In this document: in pieces, positions 1 through 9,582 of the stretch | How the letters are laid out: each line of letters starts with the position of its first letter | Position numbering within the stretch: the stretch's first letter is position 1 | Made by a program: the position numbers and the translations under genes | IMG/VR virus record: IMGVR_UViG_3300005613_000094 | Span: 1 to 50,189 of that record | Direction: 5' to 3' (one strand) | Source of the DNA: a virus | DNA length: 50,189 nucleotides | Notes under the pieces: model-generated | Databases searched by the model: none | What the model was told of the DNA's origin: nothing | The model's input: only the letters and a program-made list of their open reading frames with translations

Positions 1-123
1 ATGCCCGCTCGCTTAGCCACCCGCGTCATGACTGGTGTTGCCGGTGAGGGTTTGGAAGAACTTGGCCAATCAGGTGTCGAGCAGATAGCACAGAACGTCG
101 CTCTTGGCAAGCCTTGGGATGAG
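1..123. repeat. Left copy of 123-bp terminal direct repeat
   Basis: The first 123 bases are identical to the last 123 bases (50067-50189). The repeat lies inside a gene and its reading frame is preserved across the join. This is what a circular or permuted contig looks like when an overlap is left at its ends. A true packaged terminal repeat inside a coding sequence is possible but less likely. Confidence 0.95.
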
Positions 124-3100
124 GGTGTGGAAGAAGCCATGGCCATCGGTTTTCTAGCGGGTGGCACATTAGGCGGTGCCGTCAACGTAGCGACCACGAG
201 AACCAAGAAGAGTATTTTAAACCGAGCAATTGACAACGCTGCAGCCAAAGAAGTCAAGGCGATGGCCGGTGCTCAACACGCGGAGCAGGGTAAAGAAATT
301 TTGGAAGGCCTTGGCGGTGCTGCAGCAGAGAGCAAGCTTCGTACCCGTTCGCCTGAAGCATTCAAAGAATTTGTCAGGACTATGGCTGAAGACGGCGAAA
401 CCTCCATCACCGAGGTGTTCATCGCAGCAGACAAGTTCAACGAGTCACTAGCTCAATCAGGACTCACCCCGGAAGAATTGACCGAGAAGATGCCAGAAGT
501 AGCTCGTAATCTTCAGGTGGCTACTGAGACCAGTGGCGATGTCAGAATTCCGATTGAAGACTACCTGACCTACTTCGTCGGTTCAGAAGCTGAAACCAGC
601 ATCCTTGACAACTTGCGTGTGACGCCTGACGGCTTGACATTCAACGAGTCACAAGAATATTTTCAGAAGCAGGAAGCTGACCTGACCGAGCAGGCTAGAC
701 AGATCATAACCGAGAATGAGCCGGTACTTAGCCGAGAAGATTACGCTGACCACACCATGGGACAGGAAGCACCAGCGTACGAAGATTACCTGAAGAACCA
801 CGAGAACAAGGTGGAAGCCTTCGCCGCTGACGCATCGGAAGTCCACGAGCAGATTCTACAGGGGTTGAACAAAGCTGGTCGTTTCACCAAAGCGGTCAAC
901 GCCTCATACGCGATACCGTTCCGGGAGTTCTTCGCGGTAAACGCAGCCCGCCAGGGTGTTATGCCTTCCGAGTTGTTCAAGACTATGCCTCTGAACTTCC
1001 GCAACGTAACCATTAACGGTGGCAGCTTGACCCAAAAAGACGCACCTCCTGAAGCGGCACTACTACCCCCTACACTAGATGTAGACGGCGCCACGCGCTC
1101 GACGACGAACAGTGAAGGACAACTATTAGCTAAAGACGAGGAAGGCGTGAGGAACTTCTGGCGGTGGTTTGGCGACAGTAAAATCGTCGACGCGGAAGGC
1201 AGACCGAAGGTTATGTATCACGGGTCACCTAACGACTTCGAGGTGTTCGATTTCGAGCGTATGGGGGAACAAGGCACTTCTGAGGGCCAAGGTCTTTACT
1301 TTACTCCGAACAGAGCCGTGGCTGAGACTTACGCAACAGGGGGTAAGTTATTCGCAACGTACCTGCGGGTGAGAGGACCGTACTCAGACAAAAAGCGCAC
1401 GGTGACTAAGGGCCAAATTAAAAAAGTTCTCAAGGAGCTGCACAGAAACGACCCTGACGCGCTAAGTAACTACGGCGACGTTGACTTCGAGGGGGTAAAC
1501 GGCGTTTTGACTAACGCGGTGGAGATAGAGGACAACGCGGAAAGCGACGCTGACTTTGTTGGTTCACTCATAAACGGGGGTATCGCCACCATCGAGGAGG
1601 TGTTCGCCTCACTAACGGAGGCCACAGGCCGCGATGGTGTAGTTACCGAGTGGTTAAGCCCTGACAAAGAGAGCAGTATCGAGGTTGTAGTGGTCACTAA
1701 CCCGACCCAAATAAAATCGGTAGAAAACGTAGGCCCATTCAACCCTGCCGACCCGAACATATTTAAACAATCAACATTCCTTAGCCCAGAGAGCGTAACC
1801 AAGTTTGCTGAAGGCCTAGCAGCCGAGGTAGGGTTGAAAACTTTACAACTTTCACTCAACAATCAAGGCAACCTTAAATTAGGCACGATCATCGTGGCCA
1901 AGGCCGACCGTAAAAAAGGTGTTGGCACCCAAGCTATGGAGCGTATCACCGAGTATGCAGACCACCACGGCCTGAAGACGGTACTGACCCCCGCAGTTCA
2001 GGACGACTTCCAAGGGACGACTTCCAGAGGGCGGCTTGTTAAGTTTTACAAACGCTTCGGTTTCGTAGAGAATAAAGGCCGCAATAAAGATTTTGAAATC
2101 TCCGAGGGTATGTTCCGGGAGCCTGTACGGGAGACGTTAGCCCAGTTCGCAGGCCCAACGGCTGCGACCGCCGACCAGTTCAACCTGGGACGGGCGAAAG
2201 AACTGGCCGCAACCGGTATGGCTAACGAGGACATCCGTGAATTAACCGGTTGGTTCCAAGGCGTAGACGACAAGTGGCGCTTTGAGATCGACGACAGTAA
2301 AGCAGCTATCAGCACCAAGTACGCAGCGCGTGGCATGGACTGGGGTGACATCTTCTTCAATACGGTAGACGCCAGGGAGAGCACGCTACTCGGTGACGTT
2401 GTAGACCACCCGGCTTTGTTCGCAGCTTACCCAGCCCTTGCGCAGATGGACGTGGGGCTAATACCCGCCTCCGACGGGGCTTCGTTCGATGCGGGGCAAG
2501 GTTCTAAGCCTCCCCAGATAAAAATAGGCGCAAAGGTCCGTAAGACAAACCTGTTGTCGGTCATTATGCACGAGGTACAACACGGGCTACAGAACATCGA
2601 AGGTTTCGCCCGTGGGGGGTCTACTGAACTTATCGCCCAACTTAAGCAAGACCAGATCAAAGACCTCACGGAACTCACCAGGAACCCAGAGGTGCTTGGC
2701 ATAATACAAGAAGTTGACAAGCTTCGGTTTAAGTTGGAAGGACAGCCTGTAGCCAAAGCTGAAGTCGAGAAGCAGTTGGCCGAACTCGAAGCCGAGTTGT
2801 CTAAAGATTCCGCCGTGTTTAAAGATTACCGCGACGTCGTCGACACAGTATCTTTCTTGGACTCCGAGCAGAGCTTAGAACAAGGCTATCGACGCCTAGC
2901 TGGCGAGATCGAAGCACGCAACACCCAAGATCGTCTAGGGTTGAATGAAGGCGCACGTCGGATACTCTCGCCGCAGTCCACGCAGGATGTGCCAGACGAT
3001 CAGGCTATTGTTATTTTCCGCAAGCCGCAGGTCGACGCCACTAAGCCACTCCCTGTGCCTGATAACTTGACACCGAGTACAACACTAGCACAGTCCACTT

Positions 3101-6100
3101 TCTTCTCAGCCCTAGAACGAGAAATCGGTGGCCTCAAGAAAGTGGCCAACAAGGAAGGCTTCATCAAACCGAAGCAGGCTATCGCGTGGATAACCGCCCG
3201 CCAGAAAGAAGGCAAGTTCAAGAAGGAAGAAGTGGAAGCGGTCGGCATCTTGGATTGGTTGGCCGCTGAGGAAGACCCCGTGCACTTGACGGGTATTGAG
3301 TCCTTCGTACAGATGAACGGTGTGCAGATCGAGGACGTGGAGTTAAGAGAGGGTGGCCTGGGTGCTCTGTTCGGAGAAGGAGAAGATAACGAGTGGTTCG
3401 TGGTAGACGCTGAGGGGGCCGTAGAGGAGTACTTCGCCAATCTTGACGACGCGGAACACTATGTCGCCGCATCGGACGATGTGGATTTAACGATTGACTC
3501 AGCGTATAACCCCGAACTAGATGAGGGAGAACCCGGAACCAAATTCGAGCAGTACACCCTACCAGGTGGTGAGAACTATAAAGAATTGTTGCTCACCCTA
3601 CCCGGTGACTTCAAGTTCCAGGATACCGCTCACTTTGAGCAAGAGAATATCCTGGCACATATTCGGTTTAATGAGCGGGAGGCCGAGGCTCCTCTGTCCG
3701 AAGAGATGCTCGCTGAAAAGGCGGCGTATAGCGCAGCGCTACCTGAAATATTAGAGATAGAACAGCAACAGGCTAAAGCACGGCGTCAGACGTCGCAAGA
3801 ACGGAAGCCGATCCGGGATCGGTTGCGCGACGAGGTAGAAGCCGAAGGTAAACTCTTGCGCCACGAGATTGAATCCGAGGTGGAAGACAGGTTGCGCACA
3901 CTACCTCCTACTCCAGGCATGTTGTTGCAAAAAGAGCTAAACGATAGGCGGAACGAACTCCCACAGAAGCCAGACTTCCTGAACTTCGCCCCTAAAGATC
4001 GCGTCCTCTTCATCGAAGAGATACAATCTGATTGGGCGCAGGCTGGGCGTAAGAGAGGTTTCCGTGTATCGAAGCAGCGTGAAGCTGAGATCCGTAGACG
4101 CACCAAAGAGATCGAAGCACTAGGCGTTGAAGCCCCCTCTGACTTGAAGACGGAGTGGGCAGCTTTAATGACCGAGCTACAACCCGAACGGCTTGGCACT
4201 AAAGTGTCACAAGGCCCATTCGTCAAGGACACGAAAGCATGGACAGCCTTAGCGATGAAACGCATGATGCGCTACGCAGCCGAGAATGGCTTCGACCGTA
4301 TCGCGTGGACTACAGGGGCACAGCAAGTTGATCGGTTTGATTTGAGTAAGCGACTGTCTGAGGTGCGTTACTCAGGCGACACGATAAAAGCCCACGACCA
4401 CGACGGCAACTTAGTAATAAGCCAGTCAGGTGTGACCGATGAGAACCTGGAAGACCACATCGGAAAAGAAGCGGCGGCGAAGTTACTAGCCCAGCCTAAA
4501 GAAGGGCAAGGCCAGATACGCACCTTGAAGGGCCTCGACCTCAAAGTAGGCGGTGAAGGTATGATCGCGTTTTACGACAAGATCGTCCCGCAGGTAGCCA
4601 ACGACATTTTGAAGAAGTTGAAAGGCCCGAAGGTTGAAGTGGTCGAGATGGGCGACAAGAAGCTACGAGAAGCGCGTGACGACTTTCCTGTTGACGATCG
4701 CGTAGGTGAGCAGCTAGGCTTCGAGATTACCCCCGAATTGCGCGAGAAGATCCTCCAAGGGTTGCCGTTGTTTCAAGGCGACCGTGCTTCGTACAACCCG
4801 AAGACATTCACCATCTCACTGCTTGAAGGATCTGACTTATCCTCAACGATTCACGAGGGCGGACACTTCTACCTGGAAGCACTAGCGGAAATGGCCGGTA
4901 AGCCAAACGCACCACAACAGATCGTCGACGATTTTAACAAAGCGATGTCATGGTTTGGTATCGAAGACCCGAACACCTGGCGCAGTATGACCCTCGAAGA
5001 GAAGCGTATGTCCCACGAGCAGTGGGCGCAATCTTTCGAGCGTTACATATTAGAAGGCAAGGCACCAACAACCAAGATGCAACCTGTATTCGCCCGCTTC
5101 CGTACCTGGATGCTGGACGTCTACAAGTCAATGCGTGACTTTTTAGAAACCAACCCACTAGCAGGTAAATTAAATGATGAAATACGGCAAGTATTCGACC
5201 GACTCCTCGCAGCCGAAGATGCTATTCTCGAAACGGAAAAAGAACGAGAATACGCTCCTTTGTTCAACACTGCGGAAGAGGCTGGGGTATCCCCGTCAAA
5301 GTTCCAAGCGTATCTTGACGAGGGTGAAGCAGCTACGGCACAAAGCATTGACGAGCTGTCCTCTAGAAGTCTTCGTGATATGCGCTGGCTTGCTAACGCC
5401 AAGTCCCGAGTCATCAAGGAATTGCAAGCGGAAGCCAAGGACAAGCGGGCGGCCATACGGACTCAGGTAGCAGTTGAGGTTATGTCCGAGCCGATTAACC
5501 AGGCTCGCGGATTCCTCCGCAAGGGTGAGTTCTTCAACGCAGATGGCAGCACGACCAAGGTTGACGAACCCTTCAAGCTGAACACGGATAATGTCAAGGC
5601 GTTACAACCCGACATCGACCTGGGGAAGATCAGAGGTATGACATCGCCCAAGGGCGCACACCCGGATCTCGCGGCCCAGATGTTTGGCTTCGATTCCGGT
5701 GATGCACTGATCACCGAATTAGCTGAAGGCGAACGCCCGGCTGAGCGTATTGAGAACCTCACCACCCAGCGCATGTTGGAAGAACACGGTGACCTGGTTG
5801 ACAATCGCGCAGTTGAGATCGCAGCCGAGAAGGCCATCCACAACGAGGCACGTGCCAGGTTTATGGCAACCGGTTTACAGATGTTGACAAAGTCTTCAAT
5901 TACTGTACCGCAAATAAACCGTGCTGCAAAAGCTGCAGCCGAGGCAGCCATTGCACAGAAGAAAATTCGTGAGCTTACCCCTGGCCAGTATGCCAGAGCA
6001 GAAGCCAAGGCGAACAAGGAATCCACCAAGAAGGCCGCTAAAGATCCGAACGGAGCGATCAAAGCACAGCGTGCTGCACTGCTTAACAACCGGCTTGTTC

Positions 6101-8553
6101 GAGCTGCTACAGAGGCACGTACAGAGGTTGAGAAGCACCTGCGCTACCTGCGGAAATTCGACAAGCCTTCACTGCGCAAGTCGGTTGATGCTGAGTACCT
6201 GGAACAGATCCAAGATTTACTGAGCGGCTTCGATCTTCGCAAGGGCGTGACTGCCAAGGCTATCGACAAGCGCAAGTCACTGGCTGACTGGATGGCTGAC
6301 CAACAAGCACTCGGATACGAGCCTGCACTTGACCCTGCACTGCTCGACGACCTGAAGCGCAAGCACTACAAAGAAATGACCATGGAAGAACTACGTGGCC
6401 TGGTTGATGGCGTCAAACAGGTTGAGCACTTCGGACGTATGAAGCATAGAATGCTCACCGACAAAGAAGCCCGAGACTTCCAAGCGCTCGCTAACGATGC
6501 CGAGGATTCTATCCGAGCTAACGCCAACCGTGTTGTTAAAGCACGCGGCACGCCAACAGACGTCATCGGCATCACGGCGCAGTGGGCACGTCGCATGGCA
6601 GCAGCGCACCGGAAATTTAACTCGTTCATCCGTGAGATGGACGGCAGTAAAGATAACGGGGTGATGTGGAATCTGTTCTCACGCGGGATGAATGAAGCTG
6701 GGGACAACGAAACACAAATGAAACAGGACGCTGCCAACGCGATTGCCGACTTGTTCAAGAAACTACCGAAGGATGGAACTGTCGCCGGTAACATATACGC
6801 TCGCAAGAAATTGGTGCCAGGTACTGACTTCAGCATGACCCACGAGCAGCGCGTTATGTTCGCTATGAACTGGGGTAATGAAGGTAACCGCCAGCGACTG
6901 TTGGACGGCGGTACCACCGGTAAGAAAGCATTGTCACCAGCGCAGGCTCAGAAGGTGCTTGACACATTGACCAAGGAAGATTGGGAGTTTGTCCAGGGTG
7001 TGTGGGACTACATCGGCTCATTCAAGCCACAGGTAGCTGCGTTAGAAAAACAGCTAACCGGTGTTGCGCCTGAGTGGGTGGAAGCTACACCAATCACGAC
7101 CAAGTTCGGCACATTCACCGGCGGGTACTTCCCGGCTAAATACGACGCGCTGTTATCCACCCGCAGTGAGTCACTCGAAGCAGTCACCGACTTACGGATG
7201 GGTATGAAGGCCGCCTTCGGTGCCTCAGCTACTCGTAGCGGTTACGTGAAGAACAGAGCCGACGCGGTTATCGGTCGCCCTCTGCTACTCAGCTACAATG
7301 TTATTAGCCAACACGTGAGTGAAGTCACCCACCGGCTTGCTTGGCAACCGTGGTTGATCGACGCCAATCGTATGTTGAAGGCACTTGACCAGCCTATACG
7401 CGACCACTACGGCGTAGAGGTTTTGCAGGAAATGCGCGACACCATAGAAGACATCGCAACGGGCGACAACCCTGGGCGTAACGCGATGGAAGTAGCGATC
7501 AACCGAGTTCGCACTGGGTCCACAATCGTTGGCCTGGGCTGGCGATTCTCTACCGCACTGATGCAGTTCACCGGTCTCTCACAGAGCGCGGTTCGTATCG
7601 GGTCAGGTTGGATGGGTCGAGGGGTTGTTGACTACCTGAAGAACCCACTGGCCGCCGGTCGTCTCGTGGACAGCAAGTCCAAGTTGATGACTGACCGTGG
7701 TCGCACGATGATGCGTGAGATTAACGAGGTGCTCAACACGGTACGCTCAGGCGAAGGACTGAACAACGTGACAGCCAGTTACTTTACGATGATCGGTAAG
7801 GCCCAGCGCATGGTTGATATACCTACCTGGCTGGGAGCTTACGAGAAGGCGCTACACGAGCTTAAGGCAGAGAACGCTACCGACGATAAGCAGCGCCAGG
7901 ACATCGACGAGAAGGCAGCCGCTCTGGCTGATCAAGCTGTGGTTGATTCACAATCCGGGGGTCAGGTTAAAGACTTGGCCCGTGTGCAGCGCGGAAGCCC
8001 ATTGTGGAAATTGTTTACTAACTTCTACAGTTACTTCAGCGCCGCATATAACATGAACATCGAAGCTTTCCGCCGTACGAACTTCAAGTCACCTTCCGAG
8101 GTGGGTGCGTTCGCCATCGACATGCTGCTACTAAACACCGTACCGGTTGTCCTCGGCTTGGCGGTCAAGGAAGGGTTGAAACCGTCTTGTGAGGAGCTGG
8201 ATTGCTACGCGGAGAAGCTGGCCAAGGAACAGATTTCACATCTCATGGGGCAAATGATCCTGTTACGTGAGATGAGTGCGGGTGTCGAGGGTGCCTTGGG
8301 TATGCAGACTTACGGGTACCAAGGCCCAGCCGGTTTGAGGTTCTTCAGTGATGTCCAGAAAGCGGGTGTGCAGCTCGGCCAAGGCGAAGCCGACGCGGCG
8401 CTATACAAGGCACTCAACAACGTCGGCGGAGCGGTGCTGCACTACCCTGCTGGCCAGGTAGCTGCTACGGTCGAAGGCATCGCTGCCATCGAACGAGGCG
8501 ACGTGGGACCTGAGGGTATGCTGCAGGCCATCCTTGCTGGGTCACCTAAATAA
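1..8553 (+). CDS. Giant polyvalent virion protein, 3' part (ejected internal protein)
   Basis: This is the 3' part (2850 codons) of a gene that begins at 48918 and continues across the circular join, so the ATG at base 1 is not the real start. Domains seen by eye, in codon numbers of this segment: an ADP-ribosyltransferase-like segment (about 380-590; YHGSP, then GQGLYFTPNRAVAETYA); a GNAT-like segment (about 615-705; KKGVGTQAMERI, then FYKRFGF); a segment resembling large-polyvalent-protein domains (LPD23-like, about 725-770); a zinc-peptidase-like HEVQH motif (bases 2569-2583); a conserved IEEIQSDW motif (about 1337-1345); and a second HEGGH motif (bases 4852-4866). Long helical charged regions follow. 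The C-terminal region has hydrophobic patches near FAIDMLLLNTVPVVLGLAV. Giant proteins next to internal virion protein genes in podoviruses are usually packaged and ejected with the DNA. Enzymatic roles here are inferred from motifs only. It sits directly upstream of the tail fibre genes. Confidence 0.85.
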   Translation: MPARLATRVMTGVAGEGLEELGQSGVEQIAQNVALGKPWDEGVEEAMAIGFLAGGTLGGAVNVATTRTKKSILNRAIDNAAAKEVKAMAGAQHAEQGKEILEGLGGAAAESKLRTRSPEAFKEFVRTMAEDGETSITEVFIAADKFNESLAQSGLTPEELTEKMPEVARNLQVATETSGDVRIPIEDYLTYFVGSEAETSILDNLRVTPDGLTFNESQEYFQKQEADLTEQARQIITENEPVLSREDYADHTMGQEAPAYEDYLKNHENKVEAFAADASEVHEQILQGLNKAGRFTKAVNASYAIPFREFFAVNAARQGVMPSELFKTMPLNFRNVTINGGSLTQKDAPPEAALLPPTLDVDGATRSTTNSEGQLLAKDEEGVRNFWRWFGDSKIVDAEGRPKVMYHGSPNDFEVFDFERMGEQGTSEGQGLYFTPNRAVAETYATGGKLFATYLRVRGPYSDKKRTVTKGQIKKVLKELHRNDPDALSNYGDVDFEGVNGVLTNAVEIEDNAESDADFVGSLINGGIATIEEVFASLTEATGRDGVVTEWLSPDKESSIEVVVVTNPTQIKSVENVGPFNPADPNIFKQSTFLSPESVTKFAEGLAAEVGLKTLQLSLNNQGNLKLGTIIVAKADRKKGVGTQAMERITEYADHHGLKTVLTPAVQDDFQGTTSRGRLVKFYKRFGFVENKGRNKDFEISEGMFREPVRETLAQFAGPTAATADQFNLGRAKELAATGMANEDIRELTGWFQGVDDKWRFEIDDSKAAISTKYAARGMDWGDIFFNTVDARESTLLGDVVDHPALFAAYPALAQMDVGLIPASDGASFDAGQGSKPPQIKIGAKVRKTNLLSVIMHEVQHGLQNIEGFARGGSTELIAQLKQDQIKDLTELTRNPEVLGIIQEVDKLRFKLEGQPVAKAEVEKQLAELEAELSKDSAVFKDYRDVVDTVSFLDSEQSLEQGYRRLAGEIEARNTQDRLGLNEGARRILSPQSTQDVPDDQAIVIFRKPQVDATKPLPVPDNLTPSTTLAQSTFFSALEREIGGLKKVANKEGFIKPKQAIAWITARQKEGKFKKEEVEAVGILDWLAAEEDPVHLTGIESFVQMNGVQIEDVELREGGLGALFGEGEDNEWFVVDAEGAVEEYFANLDDAEHYVAASDDVDLTIDSAYNPELDEGEPGTKFEQYTLPGGENYKELLLTLPGDFKFQDTAHFEQENILAHIRFNEREAEAPLSEEMLAEKAAYSAALPEILEIEQQQAKARRQTSQERKPIRDRLRDEVEAEGKLLRHEIESEVEDRLRTLPPTPGMLLQKELNDRRNELPQKPDFLNFAPKDRVLFIEEIQSDWAQAGRKRGFRVSKQREAEIRRRTKEIEALGVEAPSDLKTEWAALMTELQPERLGTKVSQGPFVKDTKAWTALAMKRMMRYAAENGFDRIAWTTGAQQVDRFDLSKRLSEVRYSGDTIKAHDHDGNLVISQSGVTDENLEDHIGKEAAAKLLAQPKEGQGQIRTLKGLDLKVGGEGMIAFYDKIVPQVANDILKKLKGPKVEVVEMGDKKLREARDDFPVDDRVGEQLGFEITPELREKILQGLPLFQGDRASYNPKTFTISLLEGSDLSSTIHEGGHFYLEALAEMAGKPNAPQQIVDDFNKAMSWFGIEDPNTWRSMTLEEKRMSHEQWAQSFERYILEGKAPTTKMQPVFARFRTWMLDVYKSMRDFLETNPLAGKLNDEIRQVFDRLLAAEDAILETEKEREYAPLFNTAEEAGVSPSKFQAYLDEGEAATAQSIDELSSRSLRDMRWLANAKSRVIKELQAEAKDKRAAIRTQVAVEVMSEPINQARGFLRKGEFFNADGSTTKVDEPFKLNTDNVKALQPDIDLGKIRGMTSPKGAHPDLAAQMFGFDSGDALITELAEGERPAERIENLTTQRMLEEHGDLVDNRAVEIAAEKAIHNEARARFMATGLQMLTKSSITVPQINRAAKAAAEAAIAQKKIRELTPGQYARAEAKANKESTKKAAKDPNGAIKAQRAALLNNRLVRAATEARTEVEKHLRYLRKFDKPSLRKSVDAEYLEQIQDLLSGFDLRKGVTAKAIDKRKSLADWMADQQALGYEPALDPALLDDLKRKHYKEMTMEELRGLVDGVKQVEHFGRMKHRMLTDKEARDFQALANDAEDSIRANANRVVKARGTPTDVIGITAQWARRMAAAHRKFNSFIREMDGSKDNGVMWNLFSRGMNEAGDNETQMKQDAANAIADLFKKLPKDGTVAGNIYARKKLVPGTDFSMTHEQRVMFAMNWGNEGNRQRLLDGGTTGKKALSPAQAQKVLDTLTKEDWEFVQGVWDYIGSFKPQVAALEKQLTGVAPEWVEATPITTKFGTFTGGYFPAKYDALLSTRSESLEAVTDLRMGMKAAFGASATRSGYVKNRADAVIGRPLLLSYNVISQHVSEVTHRLAWQPWLIDANRMLKALDQPIRDHYGVEVLQEMRDTIEDIATGDNPGRNAMEVAINRVRTGSTIVGLGWRFSTALMQFTGLSQSAVRIGSGWMGRGVVDYLKNPLAAGRLVDSKSKLMTDRGRTMMREINEVLNTVRSGEGLNNVTASYFTMIGKAQRMVDIPTWLGAYEKALHELKAENATDDKQRQDIDEKAAALADQAVVDSQSGGQVKDLARVQRGSPLWKLFTNFYSYFSAAYNMNIEAFRRTNFKSPSEVGAFAIDMLLLNTVPVVLGLAVKEGLKPSCEELDCYAEKLAKEQISHLMGQMILLREMSAGVEGALGMQTYGYQGPAGLRFFSDVQKAGVQLGQGEADAALYKALNNVGGAVLHYPAGQVAATVEGIAAIERGDVGPEGMLQAILAGSPK

Positions 8554-8568
8554 AGGTACAATAACCAG

Positions 8569-9582
8569 ATGTTTAAGTTAACTAGACCACTATTCTACTT
8601 GGGGGGTGACGAGTCCCTCTTGAATGCACGCCAGTGCTCCGCAGCAATCGATAGTGGCTCTGGCGGCGACAGCACTGTACACATAGCTGCCGCAGGTGTC
8701 GGTTACTTCACAGGGGGTAAGACCCTGTCAGCAGGTACGTTCGGGTACAGCGGTACGACTACGAAAGTATCTCTGTTCGCTGGTACATCCTCCCTAGTAG
8801 CGGGCGCCGATCTCTCAGTCGCACGGGTCTCCCCTGTAGGGTACGGCAACGCAGACAAAGGATTTTTTAGCGGAGGTAGCACCTCTGACTCAGGAGGTAT
8901 ACCGAACGCTTGGTCGGTTATCACAGACCGGTTGACTTACTCGACCGACGTAACCGTCGCAGTCGCAGGCGCAAATATAGCAACGGCTACCGAGGGGCAG
9001 GCGGGAGTAGGCACCTCCACACTAGGCTTCATAACGGGAGGGCAGACCGCTGTTTGGACCGAGACAGACATCACCGAGCGTAACACATACAGCTCCGAGA
9101 CCCTCGCGCTAGTGGCCGCAGCCAATCTCAGTCTGGCGCGGGCTTTCTTGTCCGCAGCAGGCAATACAACACTGGGTTGCTTTGTCAGCGGCAGTACTCC
9201 CTCATTGAAGAAAGACACCGACGTATTGACGTACTCGACCGAAACAACCGCCGCATCTTCGACGGGGGACATCGCCAACGTACTCGGGCGCAACTACATC
9301 GCAGCCGGGGGGAACTTAACGACCGGGTACTTCGCAGGAGGTATCGGTTGGGTGTTGCAAGACGTCCTCACTTACGCTACGGAGACGATGGCGGTAGGTG
9401 CGGAGCTACCACTAACACTGTCCGCTGGTGGCTCCGTAGGCAACCTGTTAGGCGGTTGGGTTGGCAGTTCGACGATGATGCATATTGACTACACAACCGG
9501 TGTTGCCGCACTAGCCCGCGCCGCGTCCCTGCCGACAGCGTCCGTTCACGTAGCCTCAGCGAGTACAGGAATCTTTACATGA
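8569..9582 (+). CDS. Kelch-like repeat tail/fibre protein 1
   Basis: A 337-residue protein built from about six imperfect repeats of roughly 50 residues. Each repeat contains an aromatic-Gly-Gly strand (YFTGG, FFSGG, FITGG, YFAGG) followed by a 'D.LTYSTET' segment and an Ala-rich stretch. Such kelch-like or beta-propeller-like repeats are common in tail or receptor-binding proteins of environmental phages. The N terminus (LTRPLFYLGG) matches that of the next gene (SKPLYYLGL), which suggests a shared virion-attachment peptide. It starts 16 bp after the giant virion protein gene and ends in an ATGA overlap with the next gene. The receptor is unknown. Confidence 0.7.
   Translation: MFKLTRPLFYLGGDESLLNARQCSAAIDSGSGGDSTVHIAAAGVGYFTGGKTLSAGTFGYSGTTTKVSLFAGTSSLVAGADLSVARVSPVGYGNADKGFFSGGSTSDSGGIPNAWSVITDRLTYSTDVTVAVAGANIATATEGQAGVGTSTLGFITGGQTAVWTETDITERNTYSSETLALVAAANLSLARAFLSAAGNTTLGCFVSGSTPSLKKDTDVLTYSTETTAASSTGDIANVLGRNYIAAGGNLTTGYFAGGIGWVLQDVLTYATETMAVGAELPLTLSAGGSVGNLLGGWVGSSTMMHIDYTTGVAALARAASLPTASVHVASASTGIFT

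Noticed and set aside
786-6917. Long minus-strand open frames under the giant gene (for example 5463-6089 and 6366-6917)
   Set aside because: They are antisense shadows of a GC-biased codon frame, lack ribosome binding sites and overlap one clear coding sequence.
1-8553. N4-type giant virion RNA polymerase
   Set aside because: Size and position raised the idea, but I could not find T7-like polymerase motifs. The visible motifs are polyvalent-protein enzymes.
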